Both the position numbers and the translations under genes were made by a program. 64,000 nt of DNA from Anisodus tanguticus (Eukaryota > Streptophyta > Magnoliopsida > Solanales > Solanaceae). Each line of letters starts with the position of its first letter. Position 1 is the first letter of the stretch. The stretch is taken from the NCBI GenBank assembly GCA_034509755.1, contig CM067551.1, positions 16,488,501-16,552,500 on the forward strand. Reading direction: 5' to 3'. Below, one piece after another: positions 9,957-21,367 of this stretch. The notes beneath the pieces were generated by a model that was not told where the DNA came from, searched no databases, and worked only from the letters and a program-made list of their open reading frames with translations.

Positions 9957-11590
9957 ATGATAATAAACACAATGATTGTATATAGACCGGGAACCTAGAA
10001 TAACTATATCACATTGTTTTGGTGTTCTTATTGGTGTAAAGAGCTCTAAATTAAATGGCAAAATAAACTAAAAATATTGAAATAAAAAAAATCATACAAA
10101 TTAGTTGAAAGGGGTGAGCCACTTAATGGAGTTTTGTCTTCTTTTCTTTTTCTAAATGAAATGAAATGTAAGCTCTCGTGAATATATTGTTGTGTCAATA
10201 AAAGACGGTGCCTACTTTTGGACGCCATATGCTTAATTGGTCCTCATCTCATGCATGTGCCGTATTCAACACAATAATTCTTTGATTTGCCAATTTCAAT
10301 GTGCATGAACAAATTTTAAAAAGGTGAAACTGGAATTTCATGAAAGCTACTTTTGGAATTAATTAAAAAGAGAAAGCTTACTTGCTAGTGCACCATCATC
10401 TTCCCTATAAATGATACACTGTGTACGTAATATATAGTTTCTTAGATAAACTTTATAGTAATTATTATCAAGGCATCTAAATAACAATTATCCAAACAGA
10501 ACTATGAAGACACTCATAATAAGAGGATAAAAGCTAAATGAGATAAAATGTCCATATACTTATCTTCGCATACAATACCGAAATTATAATAAACAGAAGA
10601 TAGCGTACCATAGCTGTTAATGGAAGTCCTCAAACTTGTGACGGAGCAGCTGTTGACGAAAGGAGAAACCCTAGCTGCCATTTTATAGCTTATCAGTTTC
10701 GCTAGACAATTGTGGATCGGATACGGATAGGCCCATTTGGATGATGTGAAGCCAAGGCCCAAATTCGAACATTTTCTTGATTGATTCATGTATATGTGCC
10801 TTTTTTAGGGTACCATTTAGATTTTGTAGCTTCTTTTAAATGTTGTGCAAATATATTCTTTGAAAATTTACTCTTTCGGACAACATTTGAATTGGGTCTA
10901 CGGTTTGTTTATATATATTGCTATAAGTTATCGTAAAATTATGTACTTCCATATAATAATGTTAGAAATGTTAACAAATTGGCATACTTATAGGTTCGAA
11001 TTTAGACTGAAAAGAAAATTTCTTATAAAAAAAGATTGATAAAACGAAGAGCTAGCTCGTCCCAACCCGCAGCCCTTTTAGGACTGGGTTGGGTTGATCA
11101 TTTTAAGGCTCTTTCAAATAAAGGGTTGGACCGTCCTAGCCCACCAAATTCATGGCCCGCGAGGCTTAGACTAGATTGGGATAGGCTGACCCGTTTTGAC
11201 AGCTCTATCCCATGTAATAGGGGCAAGAAACAAGTAATTTATATCAGTATCTTGGGCACTATAGATGCTTTATTTGTTATATATTACAAACAGTTTTATG
11301 CGATATATATCTTACTAATTATTACAACAAAAACATATGAATTTTCTATTATTTGTTTGCCTATTAGAGATGGCTATGATATTATAAATGTACCACCACT
11401 CCACCGGTTATTACTTATGTACATATTTCAGGAAAAAAATTAAAATTATTGTAAAACTAAGCTCAAAATAACAATATAGAAGACGAGAATAAGAGAAATA
11501 ATATAGGATAACTTTCTTCTTTCTTTCAAGTGTGTACAACATTGTATACGGCGAAAACCGACACGACACGTGGCATGTTTTAGATGTGGG
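9957..11590. other. intergenic, AT-rich, no confident gene
   Basis: No transposon domain or recognised gene is seen. A minus-strand ORF at 10514-10789 contains an ATG at 10682 followed by a Ser/Arg-rich start (MAARVSPFVNSCSVTSLRTS), which resembles an organelle-targeting presequence. It runs out in unremarkable residues, and I do not recognise a family. It could be an orphan first exon or chance. A separate MITE-like block lies at 11040-11215. Confidence 0.5.
11040..11215. repeat. MITE-like repeat with GGGTTGG/CCAACCC motifs
   Basis: The block contains CCCAACCCGCAGCCC and GGGTTGGGTTGATC, and ends near TTTTGACAGCTCTA. That ending is familiar from common non-autonomous plant repeats whose ends read TAGAGCTGTCAAAA. 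The left end is degenerate, so the terminal inverted repeat cannot be confirmed by eye. Confidence 0.35.
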
Positions 11591-12135
11591 AATCGAAGGA
11601 AGCGTCAAAATTCTGCACTAGATAAAAGTTGCATCGGAATGAGTCCGGGTATCAAATCAAGACTGGGTAGCGACAGAACCAAGTAACATCGGATGAAGGA
11701 TCGGGGAAGCTCAGCGCGTACCCGTTCCGAATATGGAGTTAGCCGTTACTCTTTGCTCATTAAGTGATCGTTATTCTCATTTAATTAGAGATTGATTCTC
11801 GGGCATAAATGTCTTGTATTCTTAATACTATAAAAAGAGCTCAACCTTCATGTTGAAAGGGCATCTCATTCTCATTATTCATGCTTTGTGCAATTTACTT
11901 ACATCAATTACGATTATTAGCTCTCATTGTTGGCTCGGACCCGAAGCAAATCAATTGAGGATCGAACTAAACTTGTCGAGTTGTTTCAATCAAGATCATA
12001 GCATTTCATGCTAATTACTTGCTTATTATTTTGATTTGCTTACTTATTGTTAACTGCTTAGTATACTTATTTATAATCGATCCATGTATCCTTAAAACCA
12101 CTTATAAATTCAACTGTACATTTTTAGGGTAAACA
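11591..12135 (+). repeat. 5' LTR of the gypsy element
   Basis: The right edge (GGGTAAACA) is fixed by the primer-binding site just after it. TATAAAAAG at about 11831 is a plausible TATA box for the LTR promoter. The left edge is uncertain because no partner LTR is present for comparison. Confidence 0.6.
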
Positions 12136-12137
12136 AC

Positions 12138-12156
12138 TTGGCACCCACCGCGGGGC
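12138..12156 (+). other. gypsy primer-binding site
   Basis: The sequence TTGGCACCCACCGCGGGGC starts two bases after the LTR end. It closely resembles the TGGCGCC-type primer site, ending in GTGGGGC, seen in Tat and Athila gypsy elements. A host tRNA 3' end would pair here to start minus-strand synthesis. Confidence 0.75.
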
Positions 12157-12247
12157 TAATGATAATAGTAGTGATTTGTTTAAACTCAAACTTCACCTGT
12201 TTCTTTTGAGGCTTTGTGAAAACATTTCAATACAAAACACTTGAAAG

Positions 12248-13860
12248 ATGGCTAGTGACACCCAAGTTATGGTCAACATCTATGAAGACAACAACAACTA
12301 TGATAATGTCAATAACAACAACGGTGTTCCGCCCGTTGACCCGATAATCGGAGAGCATCAGAATAACCCCGTGATATCACCCCAGGATCCAGAAGGTCAT
12401 GTGAGAAAACACCAAACGACGATAAAGATGGCAAAATAAATTTGGCTCGAATCTTCAACATGCTGAAGGAGCACCAGAGAGGCCATCACTCAATTGCAAA
12501 ACAAGAGTAGTGGAACAAGTGCGGCAGATGAAATTCATCCCATCCGTAATGAAGATTCGAGTCGAGAGGATGACTAGGTTGATGAAAATGGCAATGAATT
12601 GGGGACCAATAAGTCCTCGGAGGTCTTGAAAATGCTCCAAGCCTTGACTAAGAAAATGGATACTAATGAAAAGAAGGTTGAAACCTAAAATTCACAGTAG
12701 ACCGAATTTCAGGAGTGCCTCAAATCTTGAAGGACCAGACTCGAAGAGATACATCCAATTGCCATTCCCATCGAGTGTAGTACCGAAGTTGATACCGAAG
12801 AAGTTTAAGATGCCTAATCTCCCAAAGTACGATGGAATCACATGAGCACGTGACGTTGTACACTTGTGCGGTGAAGAGCAATGACATGCACGCGGATGAG
12901 ATCGAATCGATATTCTTGAAGAAATTTGGTGAATATTGTCCAAGGGAGCAATGACATGGTATTTTATGTTACCTGAATATTCTATTAACTAGTTTAAAAT
13001 GCTTGCAGATGCTTTTATAAAGGCACATGCCGGAGCAAAGAAGGTTCAAGCAAGGAAAGCAAGAATATTCAAAATTGCTCAGAAGGATACGTAGTTGCTG
13101 TGGGAGTTCGTGACAAGGTTCCAATATGAACAAATGCTTTTCCCCTGAGTACCGGATGAATGGACAGTGGAAGCCTTCACAAATGGATTGAATCCTAAGA
13201 GTTCTAGTGCCTCTTGACAACTAAAGGAGAACTTGTTAGAGTTCCGGTGGTGACATGGGCGGATGTGCACAATAGATATGAGTCTAAAATCTGAGTGGAT
13301 GATGATTAGCTCGAACTTCCTTCGGGGTCAGCAAGACGGAACAAGAATTTTGATAAATCAAATAGAATAGCTGAATCGAGTTAAATCCTTCAAAAGATAG
13401 GTATCAACCCTACAGCAACCTAAAAGATCAAACTTTAGATCGAATATGGGTCGTAATAATCACAACTTCTCATCGGACAAAGGGAATAGGCGTAATGATC
13501 GAGGATCAACCAGCAGAGGTTTGCAATTTAAGAATGATACCAATGTATCTTCTTCTAATAATGTTGAAAATCCAAGACTAATATAATTTCAACATCGATG
13601 TTGCAGGACTTGTTTTGGCTATTGGACATATTAATGAGGCAAGGTGGCCGAGACCATTTCGGACAGATCCGGCTCATAGAGATCCAAATTTGATTTGTGA
13701 TTACCATGATACTCATGGTCACCGAACGAAGGATTGTCGTCAATTGAGGGATAAAGTGACATAGCTATTGAAAATGATCATCTACGCGAGTTTTTAAGCG
13801 ATCGAGCAAAGGGAAACTACATAAATAGAGAAACAAACAATCAAGCGGATCCGGTTGAAC
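12248..13860 (+). pseudogene. gypsy gag remnant
   Basis: An ATG at 12248 opens a 63-codon Asn-rich start. After several stops, MPNLPKYDGIT appears near 12810, then GAMTWYFMLPEYSIN near 12950, and FKMLADAFIKAHAGAKKVQA with DEWTVEAFTNGLNP near 13150. These are Retrotrans_gag (capsid) signatures. Near 13697-13760 the frame LICDYHDTHGHRTKDC is the shortened knuckle region that precedes protease in Tat elements. At least ten stops or frameshifts interrupt it. Confidence 0.78.
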
Positions 13861-13877
13861 CCCAGCATGTCATAAAT

Positions 13878-14560
13878 ATGATTATAGGAGGGATATACGT
13901 TATGAAGGAATCCGTCATGACTTCAAAGAAGACAAAAGTTTTAATAACTAGGGAGAAAATATCTCGGGTTTACGTACCGGAGGAAATAATATCTTTTAAC
14001 GATGAAGACACGGAGGGCATTATTCAACCTCACAATGATGCACTAATAATTTTTGTATTTATTAATAAATTTCATATTAAGCGTATTTTAATTGATCCAG
14101 GTTGCTCGGCCAATATCATCCGGTGGAAGGTGGTGGAGCAATTGCGTTTGTTGGATCAAATTTTTTTGGCAGCCCGAGTTCTAAATAGATTCAACATGGC
14201 AAGTGAGATCACGAAAGATGAAATCGTTCTTCCAGTCAATGCAGCCAACACAATTCGCCAAATGAAGTTTTATGTCATTGAAGGCTAAATGAGGTACAAC
14301 GCACTATTCGGAAGGCCCTGGATACATGACATGAAGGCCATACCTTCAACATTGCATATGATGCTGAAGTTCCCAACTCCAGAGGGAATTAAGACAGTTC
14401 GAGGAGAGCAACCCGGCAGCAAGAGAGATGTTCGCAGTAGAGGAGTTGGTGCAACCACCAAAGGAAGTGAAGGACGCGATAGCAATCACGAGATTCGAGC
14501 TTGTCAAGTCCGAAGAAAGAAGAAGGGGAGAAGATAGATTATGAGAAAAAAAGATTACCA
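13878..14560 (+). pseudogene. gypsy aspartic protease remnant
   Basis: The frame 13878-14288 is open for 136 codons and carries IKRILIDPGCSANIIRWKV. The active-site triad reads D-P-G, as is usual for Tat-type proteases. It continues after a single stop with MRYNALFGRPWIHDMKAIPS. The protease would release Gag, RT and integrase from the polyprotein. This is one of the best-preserved parts of the element. Confidence 0.82.
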
Positions 14561-14729
14561 TCGCGTCCCGAGGTCATTCGTGTTGTCGGATGATTAAGAT
14601 GCTAGGAAGTCAACTATAGAAGAACTGAAGCAAGTCATTTTGTTCGTGCATCTACCAGATAAAAGGTATATCTGGACACCAGACTAACCCCGGAGCATAG
14701 GCTTAAATTAATTAAATTTCTTAAAGCTA

Positions 14730-16075
14730 ACGCCGATTGCTTTGCCTGGTCCCATTTAGATATGACATGTATTTCACCGGACATCACAACTCACAAGTTG
14801 AGTTTGGACTCGAGTTTTCCTCTGCTAAAGCAAAAAGAAGATCAATGTCCGATTACAAGCACAAGTTTTTCAATGAGGAGGTAATAAAATTATTGAATAT
14901 AAGTTCCATCCTAGAAGTAGAGTATCCAGACTAGGCTAGCAAACGTAGTTGTCAAACTTAAAAAGGCAATAAATTGAGAATGTTCATAGCTTTTAAGTAT
15001 TTGAATAAAGCATTCCCAAAAAAATATTTTCCTTTGCCACACATCAATCGAATGATTGATGCTACGACGGGGCATGAGGTGCTGAGTTTTCTTGACACTT
15101 ACTTTGGGTAGAACCAAATTAGGATGAACCCGAAGGATGAAGAGAAAACCTCTTTCATAATTATGTATAGGACGTATTGTTATATATAATGTCATTTGGT
15201 TTAAAAAATGTCAGAGCAACATATCAACGCCTGGTTAATCGCATGTTCAAGGACCAAATAGGTAATACAATGGAGGTTTATATTGATGATATGTTAGTAA
15301 AGTCCCTGGAAGCAGATGACCCTTTAAAGATTTTACAGGAAATATTTGACATACTTCGAAAGTACAATATGAAGTTGAATCCAGAAAAACGTGATTTTGG
15401 AGTTGGCTCGGGCAAGTTCTTGGATTTGTTGGTTTGAAACTGAGAAATAGAGATCAATTCGGATAAGATCAAAGTTATCAAAGAAATTATGGAGGTACTT
15501 AAAGATGTAAAGGTGGTGCAAAGACTCACAAGAAGACTGACCGCCCTGAGTAGGTTCATCTCTCGATCTTCGGAGAAAAGTCATGGGTTCTTCTCTTTGT
15601 TTTAAAAAAAGAACGACTTCGAATGGACACTAGAGTGCCAATATGCTTTGAGGGATTTAAAGAAGTACTTGTCTAGCCCGCCGTTGCTGCATAAATCGAA
15701 GGCTAATGATAAGTTATTCCTATATCTGGCAGTATCCGAAGTAGCCGTAAGTGCAATTTTGGTTCGAGAAGAGAAAGATACACAATTTCCTATTTATTAT
15801 GTGAGTAGTAGCTAGTGTAGAGACTAGGTATCCTCATTTAGAAAAAATGGCATTAGCATTAATAACAACTGCTAGAAAATTGAGACCATACTTTCAATAA
15901 CATCATATATGTATAGTAACAACTTATCCGCTAAAATGTAATGCATAAACCGGAACTATCTGGCAGGTTAGCCAAATGGGAAGTAGAAATTAGTGTATAT
16001 GACATAGAATATAAGCCAAGAACAACTATAAAGTCTTAGATTTTAGGAGACTTCGTAGTAGATTTTACACCCGGA
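14730..16075 (+). pseudogene. gypsy reverse transcriptase and first RNase H remnant
   Basis: The RT palm is readable in pieces: FNEEVIKLLNISSILEVEYP, then FLDTYFG, then MSFGLKNVRATYQRLVNRMF, with the catalytic box VYIDDMLVKS near 15275-15305. A connection and Ty3-type RNase H follow at about 15540-15830 (LYLAVSEVAVSAILVREEKD). Stops and small indels are frequent after 15437. The YIDD form is common in this group and need not be a defect. Confidence 0.82.
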
Positions 16076-16123
16076 ATAATTTATGAAGTAGAAAGAGAAC
16101 TGATAATAATCTCGGGAACAACT

Positions 16124-16591
16124 TTGGGGGTCTGGACCTTGTACACGGATGGAGCTTCGAATGTGAAAGGGTCCAATTCAGGGGTAGTGCTTAAGACACA
16201 TGCGGGAGATATTATTAGGCAATCAATAAGAATTGTGAAATTGACTAACAATGAAGCCGAGTATGAGGTTATGATCGCATGTTTAGAATTGGCACGAAGT
16301 TTGGGAGCATAAGTCATCGAAGCAGAATATGACTCATTTTTGGTTGTTAATCAAGTGAACGGTGTGTTCGAAATGAAGGAACAAATGATGCAAAAGTACT
16401 TAGAGAAAGTTCAAGTATTATTGCATCGGTTCAAAGAATGGACCATGAAACACATATCTCGAGAACAAAACAACGAGGCCGATGCCTTGGCGAATTTGGG
16501 GTCATCCGTGAAAGCTGAGGAGTTTGATTTGGGAACAATTGTGCAACTTCTAAACATCGCGATTGATGGTGGACATGATGATAAACCTTGA
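16124..16591 (+). pseudogene. second (archaeal-like) RNase H domain of gypsy pol
   Basis: The frame reads WTLYTDGASNVKGSNSGVVL, then LTNNEAEYEVMIACLELA, then a single stop, then IEAEYDSFLVVNQVNG and ISREQNNEADALANLGSS. The acidic residues of TDGAS, NEAEY and EYDS, together with the final NEADAL, match the four-residue active site of RNase HI. A second RNase H after the Ty3-type one is characteristic of Tat elements. The coding sequence stops at the plastid insertion. Confidence 0.82.
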
Positions 16592-16631
16592 AAATCGTAA
16601 TGCCATAATGCTTTTCAAATGCTCCTAGTCA

Positions 16632-16781
16632 TTATCCTACTGCAATAATTCTTGCTAAGAAGAATGTCCATGTTGTGGCAATTCCACCCGAAAGGTAATG
16701 GCTTACTCCTACAACACGTCCTTGTATAGTGCTCAAGGCTCTCGACTGAGTAGCATGAGCAATTTTTAATTTATTATGAGG
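16632..16781 (-). pseudogene. psaA: psaA 3'-end fragment (plastid-derived)
   Basis: The minus strand reads HNKLKIAHATQSRALSTIQG, then YLSGGIATTWTFFLARIIAVG in continuation, with the stop TAA at 16632-16634. This is the C-terminus of the photosystem I A1 apoprotein. I recall Pro, Ala and Leu at several positions where this copy has His, Ser and Thr, so it has been drifting. About 40 bases of plastid-like 3' flank lie to its left. Confidence 0.88.
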
Positions 16782-16785
16782 CAAA

Positions 16786-17125
16786 ACAATGGGATCCGAA
16801 AAAAGAGGGATTCTAGTTGTAAGATATCTAATGAAACCATCGCTGGAATTGAGATCTTATTCAAAGAGAAAGATCTCAAATATCTGGAGTTTCTTTTTGT
16901 ATATTATATGGATGATCCGATCCACAAGGACCATGATTGAGAATTGTTTGATCATCTTTCTATGAGAAAGAGTCGAAATAGAATCAACTTGAATTCGGGA
17001 CCGCTATTCGAAATCTTAGTGAAACACTAGATTTTTTATCTCATGTCTGCTTTTCATGAAAAAATACCAATTGAATTGGAGGGTTTCTTCAAATAACAAG
17101 GGGCTAGGTCAACTATTCAATCAGA
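16786..17125 (+). pseudogene. ycf2: ycf2 interior fragment (plastid-derived)
   Basis: The plus strand reads KKRDSSCKISNETIAGIEIL, later YLEFLFVYYMDDPIHKDHD, RKSRNRINLNSGPLFEILVK and MSAFHEKIPIELEGFF. These match the N-terminal third of plastid Ycf2. Three in-frame stops replace Trp or Gln codons (after HKDHD, after LVKH and after GFFK). Two are TGA or TAG for an expected TGG and one is TAA for an expected CAA, as cytosine deamination would produce. Confidence 0.9.
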
Positions 17126-17746
17126 AGAAAAAGAAATAAAGAGATTAAAGACAACCAAAAATCATTGAAAGAAGAAATCTAAAAAAATACATTCACACTT
17201 TCTAATTAATTTTAAACATAAAATAAAACTAAATACTTCATTTATCACAATGAATTATATTTGTTCGATACACTGTTATTAATATAAATATTGACTATTG
17301 AAAAAAAAAAAAAAATTCAATTGAAAACAATAAAAAATATTTAAAAAGGACTTGTGTTGGATTGACACTACAAATTTAATCCAAACAAAATAGATACAAA
17401 AAATATAGATGGAAGAATAAATAAATAATAAGTAGAAAGCAAAACTACAATTTACTTAGATTTATTGAATCCATATTGGATTCAATCAAGTTAAGTGAGA
17501 TAAGGAAATTTGATTTTTTGTTTTGTTTTAGTAGAGTTCCAAAAATCACCCAATTGAAGGAAATGCCCGAATTTTAGATTTTGAAGATCAATAAAATAGG
17601 AGGTTTTATCGTTATAGAACACGGAATTCAAAGGAAGCAATGATAAATAAATACGAATAGAAAAGGAAAAGGCGGAAATACAAAAAATAGAAGAGAAAAG
17701 TCATACAAAGTTATATACAAATCACTATCCCCTTTTTTGTATTTCC

Positions 17747-18210
17747 TTAATTGAATTTCGGTTGATTAGGACAAAGTTCCTTAAAAACCTCCGCCTTCTT
17801 TAAAATATCTTGAACAATTCATGTAGGTTGAACTCCTTTTCAAGGAAATATAAAATAGTAGGAACATTTAAATAAGTTTGATTCTTTATCGGATCATAAA
17901 AATCCACTTTACGAAGATCTTTTTCTTCTCTTTAGGATTTTACATCAATTGCAACGATTCGATAGACGGCTCATTGGGATAGATGTAGATGAATAACACC
18001 CCCTAGAAACGTATAGGAAGCTTTCTCCTAGTACGACTCGAGAAAAATAATTCTCTGTATGGAATTCTATCTAAGAAATGACAACTCGATCCATAAAATG
18101 ATCAAATCAATTAAAGATGTAAGTCTTTTTTCTTTCTAAAAATGAAAAGGAAACCATTTGTACTCTCATAACTCAAGTTGGATAACTTTCAAACAGTTCA
18201 AAGAAAAATC
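17747..18210 (-). pseudogene. rps16: rps16 exon 2 and partial group II intron (plastid-derived)
   Basis: The minus strand from about 17971 reads AVYRIVAIDVKS, a stop, then KDLRKVDFYDPIKNQTYLNV. After a one-base deletion near 17855 it continues ILKKAEVFKELCPNQPKFN and a stop at 17747-17749. This is exon 2 of plastid ribosomal protein S16. The 240 bases to the right are the adjoining part of its intron. 17126-17746 is AT-rich sequence that fits the spacer downstream of rps16. The copy cannot encode a functional S16. Confidence 0.88.
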
Positions 18211-18216
18211 TTACGA

Positions 18217-19470
18217 CAAGAATGACTTGGGATTGGCGCAATAAGTATATTGACTACCTTCGGGATGGAAAATTGCCTATGGATCCGAAGGAGTCAAGGG
18301 CACTTCGTATTAAGGTAGCTAGGTTTTACTTGGTAGATGTGCCAATAGTACCGAAAGTCCTTTTATGGTCTTTTAGCGAGGTGTTTAGAACCCGAAAAAC
18401 TTATTACGTGATGCGCGAGGTTCACGAGGGGACTTGTGGTAATCATTCGGGAGCGAGAATTGTTGGTCCAAAATTGATTAGGGCCGGGTACTATTGGTCT
18501 CAGATGGAGGAAGACACAAATAACTTCATCTGAAAATGTGATGAGTGCCAAAGGCACGCACCGATGATTCACTAACCGAAAATTAATGCATTCGGTTTTG
18601 TCATCATGGCTATTCATGAAATGGGGGATGGATACTGTGGGGCCTCTCCCATGGGCACTAAAAAGGTACGCTTCATTTTGTTTATGACTGATTATTTTTC
18701 TAAGCGGGTTAAAGAGAAGGCCTTTAAGAAGGTTAGAGAAAAGAAAGTCATCGATTTCATTTCGGATCACCTCGTTTGCCGGTTTGGAATACCGACAAAG
18801 ATTACTTGTGACAACGACCGTCAATTCATTGGAAAGAAAGTAAATGACTTTCTTGAGGGATTGAAGATAGTGTTGAATCCGTATCACCCGAGTGCAAATG
18901 GACAAGCAGAGTCAATAAATAAAACAATCATTCAGAATTTGAGGAAGAGACTAAAAGAGTCGAAAGGCAAATGGAGAGAAATTCTACTAGAGGTGTTGTG
19001 GGCATATAGAACGACGCCAAAGTCTAGCATTAGGGAGACACCGTTCTCTTTGGTTTATGATACAGAATCACTAATTTTGGTGAAAGTTGGCGAGCCGATC
19101 GTAAGGTTCAGCCTTACAACTGAAGAATCAAATAATGAAGCTATGACAGTCAAGTTTGATTTAACGGATGAACATCATGAGTTAGCATTGTTATAGTTAG
19201 TGGATCAACAACAAAGGATGGTAAGATACTATAATCGAAGGACTAACCTTAGGCACTTTCAAATAGGGGACTTGGTTATACAAAAAGTAACCCTCAATAC
19301 CAAAAATCCTAATGAAGGGAAATTGGGCCCAAACTAGAAAGGTCCCTACAAAGTGTCAGGAATAACCGATAAAGACTCGTACTAATTGGAAGTCGAAGAT
19401 GGTCAAAAGTTGCCAAACAACTAAAACTATTGCACACTTGAAGCGATATTACTGCAAAGGTATGTGTTCG
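18217..19470 (+). pseudogene. gypsy integrase remnant
   Basis: The zinc-binding head reads YVMREVHEGTCGNHSGARIV, then YYWSQMEEDTNNFI, a stop, and CDECQRHAP with base loss. The core is open at 18606-19196 for 196 codons: GDGYCGASPMG, ITCDNDRQF with a catalytic Asp, and YHPSANGQAESINKTI with the catalytic Glu. The first core Asp region (normally MDIVGP) is damaged. Up to 19470 a C-terminal tail remains, QQRMVRYYNRRTNLRHFQIG. No chromodomain is seen. Confidence 0.83.
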
Positions 19471-20647
19471 ATTAATGTTTTGAACTTTATTTGTGTTGAT
19501 ATTGCTAACTTTTGCATGAACAAAGACGGAGTAATCATTCAAATACCGAAGAGTTAGAATTAGATCTGAAAATATGTGTAGCACTCTTTTTCCCTTAGCA
19601 CAGTTTTTATCCCGAAAAGGGTTTTTCCGGTAAGGTTTTTAACGAGGTAATAATGTAAAGCGTGTTACTAAGTAGTTGAAGACCGGAGTTGAAGATTGGA
19701 CAAACACTAGGAACGGCCCAGTGATGAAGATCAAATAATGTTTGAATTCTCATACTTCGATTACAAACACTAGGGGACTGCTATACTCTCAGTAAAGAAG
19801 TTCAAATGAAGAAATTCGAAGTTTTTTTTTGTTTAGGATTATTGTAAGGGTTAAAAGAATGAATGAATCTTGCCTAAGTAGTGTTAATATTACGACAAAT
19901 CGTGTAAAGGCAAAAATATTGAATGAATCTTGCCTAGTTGTTTGATCGAAGCAAAGTCTGAATGAAATTGCACTTTATCCGAAATTTGCCTCGAAAATTT
20001 ATCTACATATGCTTGTCTCCGGATAATTGATAAAATTATTAGGCTTATGAGCTAATAATTTTTTTAAGTACTTAACTGGGGACTGTCGTCATAAAAGCAT
20101 TCGGAGCAAAAATAAATAATGTTCCAAAAGCATTCTTCTAAGGCACCGGATCAAATGAATCTAGCCTATTCTTAGAGACACTTGAATTGACTAAAAGTTG
20201 GAATAAACGAAGCTCCAACATTCATGCCCGAAATGAATAAGAGACGTCTTATTCATAAGCATAAAAATAAGGTCCTTATATTTAGTCATTAAATGACCCA
20301 GATCCGGAAGGAATTGCCTAGTAAGAATCAAACCAAAGTGAAGGTTTGTACTCAAAAATTGTTTAAGTTATTTTTAAGACCGGGAAAAATTTCATCTAGA
20401 TCGACACAAATTAAGTGATGTTTTGTTTAAGTAAAACTCTAAAATCGAAGGCAACTAGCCCAAATTGGGTTAAAGGTTTATTTAGCTAAGATATTGAAAA
20501 TAAGAAAGCAATAACGAATGTTAAAAGGTAGAAAGAAATTATGATTAAGTCAGAAAGGATATTCATTTCATAGACAATGATGGAAAATGGCCAGAGAAAA
20601 ATATGCAAAAAGAAAAAAAATAACACAAAGGCATGTAAGCCTAAAGT
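19471..20647 (+). other. post-pol untranslated region of the gypsy element
   Basis: No domain is recognised. The phrase GAATGAATCTTGCCTA recurs at about 19860 and 19920, and several similar short AT-rich phrases repeat. Long non-coding 3' regions with short direct repeats are usual in Tat elements. Confidence 0.5.
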
Positions 20648-21367
20648 TTAGTCCGACCTAGATTCAGAGTCCTCAGGATCATCTTCGGAACTATCGCCAT
20701 TCAGCTTGCGGTAGACTTTGAGCTCGAGGTCCTTTGCCTCAACAATCTTGTCATCAATCTCCTAGATCCCATCTCGAGCATGTTCCAAAGTATACCTCCG
20801 GATATTCTAAGTTATGTACTCGGTTAGCACTGTCTGGGCTACCTCAACCTCCACATCGGCTTGAGCTTAATCTCTTTCGGCCAAGGTTTGGTTAAGTTGG
20901 GGTGAACTCTCAGCATTCCTTTGGTTAGAGGCCTCGAGCTCATTTCTCAGCCCTTCGTTGGTTTGGGCTTGTTGGTTGGCTTGGTCCTGAGCCTCCTTCA
21001 GTACAGCTTATTCAACAGCTCTCTTTGCTTCAATCTCGGTAAGCTTCGGTGTCGAGGCAATCGAACTCGGCGTTGAAGAAGTCTTCCTTTTGCACGAGAT
21101 AGTGCTAGGACCTACTCTTGATCCTCGAGCTTTTGGGTAAGGACATGGAAATCGTTGTAAAGACCATCATTTGTCCAAGGTTTTGTTTTCCTCATTGACA
21201 AGCTCTAGGTCGTTCATTGCCCAAAGGTAGTCACCTTTAATGCGATCTAATTCAGCTCGAATGATGGGCACATCACCGGCCCGCTCCAGTTGGGCATCTC
21301 TTTGTTGAAAGATTCCTTTGAGATGTCGAATCTCTTTATCTTGGACGTCAAGTTGCCCATTGGCCAC
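20648..21367 (-). pseudogene. antisense coiled-coil ORF remnant in the gypsy 3' region
   Basis: The minus strand from 21367 reads ANGQLDVQDKEIRHLKGIFQ, then LERAGDVPIIRAELDRIKGD, then VNEENKTL. After frame breaks it continues LTQKLEDQE, QDQANQQAQTNEGLRNELEA and KDLELKVYRKLNGDSSEDD, with a stop at 20648-20650. The regular Leu/Ile and charged spacing indicates a coiled coil with an acidic C-terminus. Extra ORFs, some antisense to pol, are known in Tat-lineage gypsy elements. This copy has at least four stops or shifts. Its N-terminal part is not readable to the right. Confidence 0.65.

Larger units (their letters stand above)
16592..18215. other. mosaic nuclear plastid DNA insertion (NUPT) inside gypsy pol
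   Basis: Between the second RNase H and the integrase of the gypsy element lie three joined plastid pieces: the psaA 3' end (minus), a ycf2 interior (plus) and rps16 exon 2 with part of its intron and downstream spacer (minus). These genes are far apart in ordinary angiosperm plastomes. The gypsy frame resumes near 18217 with WDWRNKYIDYLRDGKLP, so the insertion postdates the retrotransposon. The exact outer borders are uncertain by a few bases. Confidence 0.85.

Noticed and set aside
16592..18215. Functional plastid genes or a plastome contig
   Set aside because: psaA, ycf2 and rps16 pieces are short, joined in the wrong order and contain stops and a frameshift, and both flanks are gypsy pol.
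18363..18905. 180-codon ORF on the - strand
   Set aside because: It is the exact antisense of the gypsy integrase, whose sense translation carries the known motifs.
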